Shown here: positions 45,335-54,370 of the stretch, in pieces
Layout of the letters: every line of letters starts with the position of its first letter
Position numbering within the stretch: position 1 is the first letter of the stretch
Assembly: GCF_020055675.1 (NCBI RefSeq)
Contig: NZ_JAIPUS010000022.1
Span: 1-58,640, forward strand
DNA: 58,640 nt
Reading direction: 5' to 3'
Source of the DNA: Marivita sp.
GTDB lineage: Bacteria; Pseudomonadota; Alphaproteobacteria; Rhodobacterales; Rhodobacteraceae
Made by a program: the position numbers and the translations under genes
Notes under the pieces: model-generated
Databases searched by the model: none
Told to the model about the DNA's origin: nothing
The model's input: the letters and a program-made list of their open reading frames with translations, nothing else

Positions 45335-46993
45335 TCAGGACTTCGTTTCAAGCGCGAGGCAGGGCTGCCACGGGCCAAGATGCAATCTGCCATCCGCCTG
45401 CGGCCCGGCGCTTCCCAGCTCCAGCCCGATCTGGCTCCAGTGGCCGTCAGGCAGAGCCATGGTCGCGGGCTGATCGCTGAGGTTGAAGGCACAAAAGATC
45501 GTGGTGTCATTGTAACTGCGGAAGAAATGCAAAATGGGGCCGGTGCTTGCGACGCGCCCGTGATCGCCCTTGGCCAATGCGGGATGCGCATGGCGAAAGG
45601 CGATGGCGCGTCGGTAGTGGTGCAGAATCGCGGCCGGATCGGACTCTTGGTGGCCTACTGTCCGGGACAGGTGATCGTGGCTGACAGGCAACCAGGGCTG
45701 GCCGGTGGTGAAGTCACCGGTCTGGTTCGACGGCTCCCAGACCATCGGCGTGCGGCAGCCGTCGCGCCCCTTGAATTCGGGCCAGAATTCGATGCCATAG
45801 GGGTCTCGAAGATCGTCAAAGCCGACCTCTGCCTCGGGCAGGCCCAGTTCTTCGCCCTGGTACAGGCAGACCGACCCGCGCAGGCACATCATCAGGGTCG
45901 CGAACACGCGCTGTGCCGCCGGTGACAGGTTCCAGCGCGTCGCGTGGCGCGTTACGTCATGGTTGGAAAACGCCCAGCAGGCCCAGCCGTCCGAGGCTAC
46001 ATCGTCCACCTTCGCAAGCACGTCGACGAGACGCTCTGCGCTGGGCTCGACCCCGGACAGGAATTCGAAGGCATAGCACATGTGAACCCGGTTTTCGCCA
46101 CGCGTGTAGTCGCCCATGATTTCCAGGCCGCGCTGCGCGTCGCCCACTTCGCCCACCGAAGTGGTGCCCCCGTATTCATCCAGCAGGGCGCGGAACCGTT
46201 CGAGAAACGCGAGGTTTTCCGGCTGGTTTTTCGAATAGAGGTGTTCCTGGTGGTTATAGGGGTTCACCGAGGGGGCGATATTGGCGTTGCGCCGGTCCTT
46301 GGGCAACGCGGGATTGTTGCGCAGATCCTTGTCGTGGAAATAGAAATTGATCGTGTCGAGCCGGAAGCCGTCGACACCGCGATCGAGCCAGAACCGCGTT
46401 GCATCCAAAAGCGCGTCCTGCACATCCGGGTTGTGAAAGTTCAGATCCGGCTGCGAGGTCAGGAAGTTGTGCAGGTAATACTGTTCGCGCCGCGCGTCCC
46501 AGTGCCAGGCCGGGCCGCCAAAGATCGACAGCCAGTTGTTCGGCGGCGTGCCGTCCGGCCGTGGATCGGACCAGACATACCAATCCGCCTTCGGATTGCT
46601 CCGGTCGGCACGGCTTTCCATGAACCACGGGTGCTGGTCCGAGGTGTGCGACAGCACAAGGTCGATCATCACGCGGATGCCCAGGCGGTGCGCCGTCTGG
46701 ACCAGAACATCGAAATCCGCCAGTGACCCGAACATCGGATCGACATCGCAGTAATCGCTGACGTCATAGCCGAAATCCTTCATCGGCGAGGTGAAGAAGG
46801 GGCTGATCCAGATCGCATCGACACCCAGGGACGCCACGTAAGGCAGCCGGTCCGCGATCCCAAGAAGGTCGCCAATGCCGTCGCCGTTACTGTCCTGAAA
46901 GCTGCGCGGGTAGATCTGGTAGATCACCGCCCCGCGCCACCAGTCAGTGTCTATGGCGGGGCTTTCAGCGGCCAAAGTGTTTGCCACGGTCAT
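45335..46993 (-). CDS. aglA: Alpha-glucosidase (GH13)
   Basis: This 552-residue cytoplasmic GH13 enzyme starts with WWRGAVIYQIYPRSFQDSNGDGIGDLLGI. The catalytic residues are visible: the nucleophile Asp in GVDGFRLDTINF (about residue 200), the acid/base Glu in TSVGEVGDAQ and the transition-state Asp in FSNHDVTRH. It splits imported maltose, trehalose or sucrose-type alpha-glucosides to glucose. Its position between permease and ATPase genes matches the agl operon of rhizobia. Confidence 0.94.
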   Translation of the reverse strand: MTVANTLAAESPAIDTDWWRGAVIYQIYPRSFQDSNGDGIGDLLGIADRLPYVASLGVDAIWISPFFTSPMKDFGYDVSDYCDVDPMFGSLADFDVLVQTAHRLGIRVMIDLVLSHTSDQHPWFMESRADRSNPKADWYVWSDPRPDGTPPNNWLSIFGGPAWHWDARREQYYLHNFLTSQPDLNFHNPDVQDALLDATRFWLDRGVDGFRLDTINFYFHDKDLRNNPALPKDRRNANIAPSVNPYNHQEHLYSKNQPENLAFLERFRALLDEYGGTTSVGEVGDAQRGLEIMGDYTRGENRVHMCYAFEFLSGVEPSAERLVDVLAKVDDVASDGWACWAFSNHDVTRHATRWNLSPAAQRVFATLMMCLRGSVCLYQGEELGLPEAEVGFDDLRDPYGIEFWPEFKGRDGCRTPMVWEPSNQTGDFTTGQPWLPVSHDHLSRTVGHQESDPAAILHHYRRAIAFRHAHPALAKGDHGRVASTGPILHFFRSYNDTTIFCAFNLSDQPATMALPDGHWSQIGLELGSAGPQADGRLHLGPWQPCLALETKS

Positions 46994-47068
46994 TTTGGTT
47001 CGTTCCTTGCGTCGGCATTGTGCAATGCGGTTGTTGGTTTGGCCCCGCCACGATGGACGGGCGCACTC

Positions 47069-48226
47069 TCATTTCACAGATCCTGCCAGAAGACCGCGCA
47101 CCAGGTATTTCTGCATCGCAAAGAACACCAGGAGCGGCACCGAGATCGACACGAAAGCGGCGGTGGCGAGAATTTCCCAATTGCCGCCCCGCGTGCCCAG
47201 AAGCTCGACGATCTGGTTCGTCATCACGGTCGTCTGCCCTGTCGCGTCGATCAGGAAGACCTTGGCGACCAGCAGATCGTTCCATGTCCACAGGAACTGG
47301 AAGATGGCAAAGCTGGCCAGCGCCGGGAACGACAGAGGCAGGATGATCTTTGTGAAGATCTGGAACTCGGTCGCCCCGTCCACACGGGCGTTTTCGATGA
47401 TGTCGCGCGGCAGGCCGACCATGTAATTGCGCAAGAGATAGATCGCCAGCGGCAAGCCGAACCCGGTGTGGGCCAGCCATGTGCCCAGGTAGCCCTTCCC
47501 GATACCGATGCCGAGATGCAGCTTGAGCAGCGGGATCAGCGCCAGTTGAAGAGGCACCACCAGAAGGCCGACAACGATGGCGATCAACAGCGCCCTGCCC
47601 GCGAAATTCATCCAGGCCAGCGCATAGGCCGCGAATGCCGCCACGACGATGGGAATGATGGTGGCCGGGATCGTCACGGTCAGCGTGTTGAAGAACGCCT
47701 TGGCCATGCTGTCGGTCGCGTCGCCCGAAAACAGGACCTGTTGATAATTCTCCAGCGTGAAATCGGGCGGCAATTCGGCGGTCACGAAGACACGCTGCCC
47801 GCGCCGGCCCTCCATTTCGGTGGGGCTTTCCAGACGGTAGTCGCCGCCTTGCTCAACGGTGATCCGTTCGCCATCGCGCAGCTCGGCCGTATCGCCGGGG
47901 ACATAGGCCGCGACATCGCGCGATGAGGTGCCCCAGGCCGACATCTCGATCCCCGGAGGCAGGTCTTCTCCGGTGTAGAGATTGCCCTCGATCACGTAGA
48001 CACCCTCGATCAATGCCTGATCCTCCGGCGCCTTGGTGCGCATCACGAGGCTTTGTTCGGTCGGGAACAGCGCGTTCCACCAGCCCGAACTGGAAATCTG
48101 GTCGGCCGTGCGGAACGACGACACGAACAACCCGACGGTCGGGAACAGCCACAGCGCCACCAGCAAAAAGACCGAGATATGCACCGCCCATGTGAGGGAG
48201 GATTTGCTGCCTGCGATATTATCCAT
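47069..48226 (-). CDS. aglG: Alpha-glucoside ABC transporter permease (AglG type)
   Basis: The 385-residue permease has its first span at about residues 13-33 (VHISVFLLVALWLFPTVGLF), a large periplasmic insertion of about 130 residues, and five further spans ending in the cytoplasmic EAA-like loop GLPRDIIENARVDGATEFQIFTKI. The insertion and length match AglG rather than the shorter MalG. It lies 13 bases from the AglF gene. Confidence 0.9.
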   Translation of the reverse strand: MDNIAGSKSSLTWAVHISVFLLVALWLFPTVGLFVSSFRTADQISSSGWWNALFPTEQSLVMRTKAPEDQALIEGVYVIEGNLYTGEDLPPGIEMSAWGTSSRDVAAYVPGDTAELRDGERITVEQGGDYRLESPTEMEGRRGQRVFVTAELPPDFTLENYQQVLFSGDATDSMAKAFFNTLTVTIPATIIPIVVAAFAAYALAWMNFAGRALLIAIVVGLLVVPLQLALIPLLKLHLGIGIGKGYLGTWLAHTGFGLPLAIYLLRNYMVGLPRDIIENARVDGATEFQIFTKIILPLSFPALASFAIFQFLWTWNDLLVAKVFLIDATGQTTVMTNQIVELLGTRGGNWEILATAAFVSISVPLLVFFAMQKYLVRGLLAGSVK

Positions 48227-48238
48227 GATCCCTCTCCC

Positions 48239-49258
48239 TCAGCGCATTTCCCTGCGCGCGTTGCGCACGTTCCAGAAAAGGATCGGCGTCACCAGCAACA
48301 TGATGACGATCGCGCTGGCCGAGCCGACCCCCCAGTCACGGGCCACGAAAAGCTGGCCAAACATGTAATTGGCCAGAACCTGGGTGCCCCATTGTCCGTT
48401 TGTCATCGCGAAGACAATGTCGAAAATCTTGAGAACCACCAGCGTGATCGTCGTCCAGACCACCACGATGGTGCCGGCGATCTGCGGCATCTTGATCTTG
48501 AAGAAAATCTGGAACGGGTTGGCCCCGTCGACGATGGCCGCCTCGATGGTTTCTTCGGGAATGCCGCGCAGCGCGGCGGACAGGATCACCATGGCAAAGC
48601 CCGTCTGGATCCAGATCAGCACGATCATCAGCAGGAAGCTGTTCCAGAACGGCGTTGTCAGCCATTGTTGCGGGTCATTGCCGGTCAGCCAGACATAGAC
48701 CGCGTTCAGCACACCGATCTGTTCGGCACCGGGCGGGCGCGCGTCATAGACCAGTTTCCAGATCACCGCAGCGCCGACAAAGGAAATCGCCATCGGCATG
48801 AAGATCAGCGATTTGGCGATATTGCCCCAACGGATCCGGTCGGTCAGCTGTGCCGCCAGCAGGCCGAAGGCGGTGGACATCGCGGGTACGACGATGAGCC
48901 AGAGCATGTTGTTGATCAGCGCTTCCCAGAATTTCGGGTCCGACGACATCTGCGCATAATTGGCAAGGCCGACAAAATTATAGACGGTGGTGCCGTCTGA
49001 CAGGGTCTGCCGTTCAGTCAGCGACAAGCGGATCGTCTCGAAAACCGGGTAAGCCAGGTAAAGCCCCAGCGCGAGAACTGCTGGAAGCAGGAACAGCCAC
49101 GGGCGCACAAGGTTGGCGCGGTTGATGTTGCGGCCCGCGTTCGGACCCTTGGCGGGACATAGGACCTTGTCCAGAAACTGGTTCGAGAAATAGAAATAAC
49201 CGAGACATCCGCCGACGCCTATGGCGATGGTCAAAAGACCTTGAAATGCGGGATTCAT
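48239..49258 (-). CDS. aglF: Alpha-glucoside ABC transporter permease (AglF type)
   Basis: The 339-residue permease starts MNPAFQGLLTIAIGVGGCLGY, an extra N-terminal span seen in AglF, followed by spans from VRPWLFLLPAVLALGLYLAYPVF onwards. The EAA loop is GIPEETIEAAIVDGANPFQIFFKI. It pairs with AglG to form the membrane channel. ATG 49258 is chosen because the upstream frame to 49363 is not protein-like. Confidence 0.9.
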   Translation of the reverse strand: MNPAFQGLLTIAIGVGGCLGYFYFSNQFLDKVLCPAKGPNAGRNINRANLVRPWLFLLPAVLALGLYLAYPVFETIRLSLTERQTLSDGTTVYNFVGLANYAQMSSDPKFWEALINNMLWLIVVPAMSTAFGLLAAQLTDRIRWGNIAKSLIFMPMAISFVGAAVIWKLVYDARPPGAEQIGVLNAVYVWLTGNDPQQWLTTPFWNSFLLMIVLIWIQTGFAMVILSAALRGIPEETIEAAIVDGANPFQIFFKIKMPQIAGTIVVVWTTITLVVLKIFDIVFAMTNGQWGTQVLANYMFGQLFVARDWGVGSASAIVIMLLVTPILFWNVRNARREMR

Positions 49259-49388
49259 CTGTCTCTCCCAAAATGTTTGCGGATCCAGCCTGTGCCACTG
49301 GCGCGCCGCTCGACCGGGCTGGCCATGCAGCTTGACCCGTGTGGACCGCACGGTCGCCCGCACGGTCCAGCCCTGTCACGACACGCGT

Positions 49389-50657
49389 TTACTTGATCGC
49401 GTCCCAGCTATCCTGGATGTCGCTGGCCACTTCAGTGGCGTCCTTGCCGCCGGAATAATCGACCATGCCGGTCCAGAAGCTTCCAGCGCCCACGCCGCCC
49501 GGCATCAGGTCGGAGGCGTCGAAGCGGAAGGTGGTGGCGTCCAGAAGAATCCGGTTCATGTTGGCCGCCGCCTCGGTTGCGAAGTTGGACAGGTCGACAC
49601 CGGTATGCGGCGTCAGAAACCCGCCATTCGCCATCCAGATTTCATGCGCGACGGGCGTCTGGAGGTATTCGATCAAGTCATGTGCCGCGTCATTTTCGTT
49701 GGTGATGGCCCAGAGTGTCCCGGCCCCCAGCACCGGCTGGCCAAGGTCTTTTTCCGCGTAAGCCGGGAAGTAAAAGAAATCGGCGTCCAGACCGACCTCG
49801 GTGCCATCCGGGAAAAACGCCGGGATGAACGACGCCTGGCGGTGCAAGTAGCACTGCGGCGGGGCATCGAAGAGCCCCTTCGGGCTGTCGCGGAAATCCG
49901 TCGAGGCCACGGCCCCGGCCCCGCCGGCAACATGTTCGTCGGTGCGCGCGAAATACCCGAACTCCTCGATCGCGCCAACGACGCGGGGATCGTCGAACGG
50001 GATCTCGTTGGACACCCATTGGTCATACACTTCTGGCGGCTGCGTGCGCAGCATCATGTCCTCGACCCAGTCGGTGGCGGGCCAGCCGGTTGCGCCACCC
50101 GAACCCAGGCCAATGCACCACGGCGTTTCGCCATCGGCCACCATCTGGTCCGTGAGCGCCTTGAGATCTTCCATCGTTTCGGGCACGTCATAGCCCGCGT
50201 CCTCGAAATTCTCGGGCGAATACCAGACCAGCGATTTCACATCGACCTTGTAAAAGAAGCCGTAGAGGTCCGCTTGCCCGTCGGGGCCGGCATAGGTGCC
50301 CAGATCGACCCAGGACTGGCCGGCGGCATAGTTTTCCTTGATCCAGTCGCCCGTCCCGTCCTTGAGCGGCGTCAGAAACCCGCGCGATGCAAGATCGGCT
50401 GCCAGACCCGGCTGCGGAAAGACCGCGATATTGGGGGCAGAGCCTGCCTCGGCATCGACCACGATCTGCTGCTCGAAACTGTCGGACCCGACATAGCTGA
50501 CAGCGTGCCCCGATTTATCAGCGAAATCGGACAGGACCGCCTCGACCAGTTCCTGGTCCGGACCGAGCCAAGGACCGAACACTGTCAGGTCTTCGGCGCT
50601 GGCGGCACCGGCAAACACGGCTGCAATGGCGACGCCCGACGTGAGTGTCTGTTTCAT
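49389..50657 (-). CDS. aglE: Alpha-glucoside-binding periplasmic protein
   Basis: This 422-residue protein has a signal peptide (MKQTLTSGVAIAAVFAGAAS, cut after Ala in ASAED) and the extracellular solute-binding family 1 fold (TVFGPWLGPDQELVEAVLSDFADKSGH). It delivers alpha-glucosides to AglF/AglG. GGGAGG precedes ATG 50657. The AglR-like palindrome lies 58-73 bases upstream. Confidence 0.92.
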   Translation of the reverse strand: MKQTLTSGVAIAAVFAGAASAEDLTVFGPWLGPDQELVEAVLSDFADKSGHAVSYVGSDSFEQQIVVDAEAGSAPNIAVFPQPGLAADLASRGFLTPLKDGTGDWIKENYAAGQSWVDLGTYAGPDGQADLYGFFYKVDVKSLVWYSPENFEDAGYDVPETMEDLKALTDQMVADGETPWCIGLGSGGATGWPATDWVEDMMLRTQPPEVYDQWVSNEIPFDDPRVVGAIEEFGYFARTDEHVAGGAGAVASTDFRDSPKGLFDAPPQCYLHRQASFIPAFFPDGTEVGLDADFFYFPAYAEKDLGQPVLGAGTLWAITNENDAAHDLIEYLQTPVAHEIWMANGGFLTPHTGVDLSNFATEAAANMNRILLDATTFRFDASDLMPGGVGAGSFWTGMVDYSGGKDATEVASDIQDSWDAIK

Positions 50658-50714
50658 GAATAACCTCCCGAGTTGCGCGTGTTGGCGCGAAATTCTCCAG
50701 TGCTTCAGAATCAC

Positions 50715-50730
50715 TCCAAAGCGCTTTGGA
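50715..50730. promoter_or_regulatory. AglR-type operator 1
   Basis: TCCAAAGCGCTTTGGA is a perfect 16-base palindrome of the LacI-family type, located upstream of aglE in the divergent aglE-aglR spacer. Confidence 0.75.
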
Positions 50731-50873
50731 TACGTCACGCTCCCCGATTTGCCCTGACCTGTCAATCTGAACATACGCGGATAATTCCGTTTTTATTGCT
50801 GCTTTGCAGCAAGTTCACCCGCGCAAAAGGGCTTTTACAGGCCACCGATTTATGTCTAACTGAGGGCGAAAAT

Positions 50874-50887
50874 TCAAAGCGCTTTGG
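50874..50887. promoter_or_regulatory. AglR-type operator 2
   Basis: TCAAAGCGCTTTGG repeats the core of operator 1 with one edge mismatch. It lies 11-24 bases before the aglR start, where bound repressor would block its own gene. Confidence 0.72.
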
Positions 50888-50897
50888 GCAAATAACC

Positions 50898-51923
50898 GTG
50901 AATCTCAAACAACTCTCGAAGCATCTGAAACTATCCCAGACCACGGTGAGCCGTGCGTTGAACGGGTATCCAGAGGTCAGCGAACACACCCGAAACAGGA
51001 TCTTGAAGGCTGCGCAGGACCTGAATTATCGCCCGAACACCCGGGCCAAGGGGCTGGCCACGGGACGTGCGCTTGCCATCGGCCATGTCATACCGGTGTC
51101 CAACCAGCACGAGATGGTCAATCCGGTCTTCGGCGATTTCATCGCCGGTGCCGGCGACAGCTATGCGCGCGCCGGCTATGACATGATCCTGACCCGCGTG
51201 CCCGACAACGAGGTTTCTCGGGTTTATCACGACATCAAGGCGCGCGGGAACGTGGACGGTATCATCGTTCACGGACCGGTGATCAACGACCCGCGCATTT
51301 CGCTGCTGTCGCGGATTGGCCTGCCCTTCGTGGTGCATGGGCGCTCGACGGATGTGAACCAGCCCTATTCCTGGATCGACGTGAACAATCGCGGCGCGTT
51401 CGAACGCGGGACGCAATTGCTGATCGAACTGGGCCACCGCCGGATCGCGCTTCTGAACGGCCTGGAGCATATGGATTTCGCATTCCGGCGCCGCACCGGT
51501 TACGAAAACGCCCTGCGCAACAATGCCCTGTCGGTAGAGCCGGACCTGATGCGCAGCGAAGAAATGACCGAGATTTTCGGCTACCGCAGCGCCCGGGACA
51601 TGCTGGACCGCGAAGACAGACCCACGGCGTTCGTGTGTTCCTCGATCATCACCGCGATGGGGGTACGGCGCGCGGTACATGAAGCCGGGCTGGTGCTGGC
51701 CCGGGACGTGTCGATCGTCACCCATGACGACGCATTGAGCTATCTGGAAAACGGCGATGACGTGCCGATCTTCACCGCGCTGCGGTCATCGGTGCGTTCG
51801 GCCGGGTCGCTCGCGGCGGACATGCTGCTGTCGCTGATCGCCGCCCCGCAATCAGGACCAAGGACGCGGCTGCTGGAGGCGGAGCTGATCATCGGGCGCT
51901 CGACCGGCCCTGCTGCAACCTAA
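50898..51923 (+). CDS. aglR: LacI-family regulator of alpha-glucoside use
   Basis: GTG 50898 gives a 341-residue protein beginning with the LacI helix-turn-helix (VNLKQLSKHLKLSQTTVSRALNGYPEVSEHTRNRILKAA). The periplasmic-binding-protein-like effector domain follows, with GIIVHGPVI and HRRIALLNGLE segments. The upstream frame to 50673 crosses the operators and is not protein-like. It is divergent from aglE and is followed by a beta-glucosidase and glk gene in one run. Confidence 0.9.
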   Translation: MNLKQLSKHLKLSQTTVSRALNGYPEVSEHTRNRILKAAQDLNYRPNTRAKGLATGRALAIGHVIPVSNQHEMVNPVFGDFIAGAGDSYARAGYDMILTRVPDNEVSRVYHDIKARGNVDGIIVHGPVINDPRISLLSRIGLPFVVHGRSTDVNQPYSWIDVNNRGAFERGTQLLIELGHRRIALLNGLEHMDFAFRRRTGYENALRNNALSVEPDLMRSEEMTEIFGYRSARDMLDREDRPTAFVCSSIITAMGVRRAVHEAGLVLARDVSIVTHDDALSYLENGDDVPIFTALRSSVRSAGSLAADMLLSLIAAPQSGPRTRLLEAELIIGRSTGPAAT

Positions 51924-51934
51924 AGGACATTGCA

Positions 51935-53263
51935 ATGTTGACCTTCTCACGGCAGGACTTTCCTGACGACTTCATCTTTGGCACCGCCACGTCCAGCTAC
52001 CAGATCGAAGGCCACGCGTTCGGTGGCGCTGGCCGGACCCACTGGGACAGTTTCGCCGCCACACCGGGCAACGTGGTGCGTGCAGAGACCGGCGATCGGG
52101 CCTGCGATCACTACCAAAGGTTCGAGGCGGATCTCGATCTGGTCCAGGCAGCCGGGCTGGACGCCTACCGCTTTTCCACAAGCTGGGCGCGGGTGCTGCC
52201 CGAAGGGCGCGGCACCCCCAATCCCGAGGGACTGGATTTCTACGACCGGCTGACCGACGCGATGCTGCAGCGCGGCCTGAAGCCTTGCGCGACGCTTTAT
52301 CACTGGGAACTGCCCGTGGCGCTGGCCGATCTGGGCGGCTGGCGCAACCCGGACATGCCCGAATGGTTTGCCGAATTCACCGAGGTGATCATGGGCCGCA
52401 TCGGCGACCGGATGTTTTCCGTGGCCCCAATCAACGAGCCGTGGTGCGTCGGCTGGCTGTCGCATTTTCTGGGCCACCACGCGCCGGGCCTGCGTGACAT
52501 CCGCGCAACGGCGCATGCGATGCATCATGTTCTCAAGGCGCATGGCACCGCCATCCAGGTGATGCGCGGGTTGGGCATGACCAACCTGGGCGGCGTGTTC
52601 AACATGGAGTGGGCCACCCCGGTGGATGACAGTGACGCGGCGCAGAAGGCGGCGGCGCTCTATGATGGATACTACAACCATTTCTTCCTGTCCGGCGTGT
52701 TCAAGGGCCGATACCCCGAAAACGTGATGGAGGGGTTGGAGCCACATATGCCCAAGGGCTGGCAGGATGATTTCGGCGTGATCCAGAGCCCGCTCGACTG
52801 GTGCGGGATCAACTATTACACCCGCAAGATCATCGCGCCGAATGACGGCCCCTGGCCCAGCCATGAAGAGGTCGAAGGCCCATTGCCCAAAACCTACATG
52901 GGCTGGGAGATTTACCCGGACGGCCTGTGCGATTTCCTGACCCGCACGGCGCGGGACTACACCGGCGACCTGCCGCTTTACGTGACCGAAAACGGCATGG
53001 CGGCCCCGGACGTGATCGAACGGGGCAGCGTGCAGGATCCGCACCGGATCGACTATCTCGACAGCCACGTTGCCGCGGTACAGCGCGCGATGGCCAAGGG
53101 GGCACCGGTCAAGGGCTATTTCATCTGGTCGCTGATGGACAATTACGAATGGGCGCTTGGGTATGACAAACGCTTCGGGCTGGTGCATGTGGATTTCGAC
53201 ACGCTGGACCGCACTCCCAAATCCTCGTATCACGCGCTGAAATCCGCGCTGACCGGGACCTGA
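51935..53263 (+). CDS. GH1 beta-glucosidase
   Basis: This 442-residue cytoplasmic enzyme starts with DFIFGTATSSYQIEGHAFGGAGRTHWDSF, the GH1 N-terminal signature. The acid/base Glu is in APINEPWCVG (about residue 168) and the nucleophile Glu in YVTENGMAAPD (about residue 350). WSLMDNYEWALGYDKRFGLVHVD closes the domain. It begins 11 bases after aglR and ends one base before glk, so it sits in the regulator's operon. Confidence 0.94.
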   Translation: MLTFSRQDFPDDFIFGTATSSYQIEGHAFGGAGRTHWDSFAATPGNVVRAETGDRACDHYQRFEADLDLVQAAGLDAYRFSTSWARVLPEGRGTPNPEGLDFYDRLTDAMLQRGLKPCATLYHWELPVALADLGGWRNPDMPEWFAEFTEVIMGRIGDRMFSVAPINEPWCVGWLSHFLGHHAPGLRDIRATAHAMHHVLKAHGTAIQVMRGLGMTNLGGVFNMEWATPVDDSDAAQKAAALYDGYYNHFFLSGVFKGRYPENVMEGLEPHMPKGWQDDFGVIQSPLDWCGINYYTRKIIAPNDGPWPSHEEVEGPLPKTYMGWEIYPDGLCDFLTRTARDYTGDLPLYVTENGMAAPDVIERGSVQDPHRIDYLDSHVAAVQRAMAKGAPVKGYFIWSLMDNYEWALGYDKRFGLVHVDFDTLDRTPKSSYHALKSALTGT

Positions 53264-53264
53264 C

Positions 53265-54233
53265 ATGACCACATCCTCGACCCTGACTGCCCTGGTCGCC
53301 GATCTTGGCGGCACCAATACCCGTGTCGCCCTGACCGACGGCGCCGCCGTGCGCAGCGACACGATCCGGCGCTTTCGGAATGCGGAACATCCCGATCTCC
53401 TGTCCGTGCTGCGCAGCTACCTTGAGCAGTTCGACGTGGTGCCGGATGCCGCCTGTGTCGCAATGGCAGGGCCGGTGCGCGACGGGGTGGGCGAATTGAC
53501 CAATCTCAGCTGGACCATCGACCGCGCCTCGGTTTCGGCGGCGACCGGGGCCGGGACAGTTGCGGTTCTCAACGATCTGCAAGCGCAGGGACATGCGCTC
53601 GACGTGCTGCGACCCGAAGTGATCCGGACGGTTCTCCCCGGCCAACCCGCCGGCGACCGGGCCGCGCGACTGGTGATCGGCATCGGCACCGGGATGAACG
53701 CGGCGGCCGTTTACCGGCTGGGTGAACGCACGCTGGTGCCCCCCTCGGAAGCCGGGCACGTGTCACTGCCTGCGCAAACCGAGGATGAACTGCGCCTGTT
53801 GGAATGGATCGCGCGCAAACATGGCACCCCCGGGTTCGAGGATGTGTTGTCTGGGCGCGGCTTCGAACGCGTCTACGAATGGCTGTGCGACGCGGCGGGT
53901 ATGGATGCCTCACTGGATGCCGGCGGGATCATGCAGGCGGTCAATGATGGCTCCAGCGAAATCGCGGAAGAGGCCGCGCGCGTGTTCATCCGCATGCTCG
54001 GCCGTGCCGCGGGGAACCTGACGCTGGTGCATTTGCCTTTCGGTGGCATCTACCTGTGTGGCGGCGTCGCCCGACATTTCGCACCGCATCTGCACCGGCT
54101 GGGCTTCCGCGCGGCGTTTCAGGACAAGGGTCGGTTCTCGGAGTTCATGGACCAGTTCCCGGTCCACCTGGTCGAAGATGATTACGCCGCCCTGTCGGGG
54201 TCTGCCGCGCATTTGCAAGAGCTGATCGGCTAG
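53265..54233 (+). CDS. glk: Glucokinase (Glk family)
   Basis: This 322-residue kinase starts TALVADLGGTNTRVALTDG, the phosphate-binding loop, and has VAMAGPVRDGVGELTNLSWTID (about residue 65), VIGIGTGMNAAAVY (about residue 142) and PSEAGHVSLPAQTEDE. It phosphorylates glucose released by the two glucosidases and feeds glycolysis or the Entner-Doudoroff route. It follows the beta-glucosidase gene by one base. Confidence 0.93.
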   Translation: MTTSSTLTALVADLGGTNTRVALTDGAAVRSDTIRRFRNAEHPDLLSVLRSYLEQFDVVPDAACVAMAGPVRDGVGELTNLSWTIDRASVSAATGAGTVAVLNDLQAQGHALDVLRPEVIRTVLPGQPAGDRAARLVIGIGTGMNAAAVYRLGERTLVPPSEAGHVSLPAQTEDELRLLEWIARKHGTPGFEDVLSGRGFERVYEWLCDAAGMDASLDAGGIMQAVNDGSSEIAEEAARVFIRMLGRAAGNLTLVHLPFGGIYLCGGVARHFAPHLHRLGFRAAFQDKGRFSEFMDQFPVHLVEDDYAALSGSAAHLQELIG

Positions 54234-54370
54234 GGTCTGACCGGCGAACCGCAGGCGATGTCGCCGATGCGGATCCATGTCAGCCCAAGCGCGGCCATGC
54301 GATCCGCGTCTTCATCCCGGGTCTCGCGGCGCCAGTGTTTCGGGACACTGGCATGTGCCGCGCCTGCGTT
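54230..54370 (-). pseudogene. Degraded start of a GH42 beta-galactosidase gene
   Basis: Read leftward in frame right after the SMP-30 stop codon, the translation contains PKHWRRETRDEDADRMAALG followed by LTWIRIGDIA, which aligns with the GH42 N-terminal pattern YPEHW-x2-E-x3-DA-x-RMA-x-LGL-x-W-x-RIGEFAW. After this the frame runs into GSPVRP and a stop beside the convergent glk end. No start codon suits it and the first Tyr-Tyr of the motif is lost. About 46 codons remain of a roughly 650-codon gene. A 22-base hairpin (54331-54352) lies inside it. Confidence 0.6.
54331..54352. terminator. Hairpin between convergent glk and the SMP-30 gene
   Basis: GCCAGTG pairs with CACTGGC around TTTCGGGA. 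There is no T-run on either side. It could stop transcription weakly from both directions. Confidence 0.35.
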
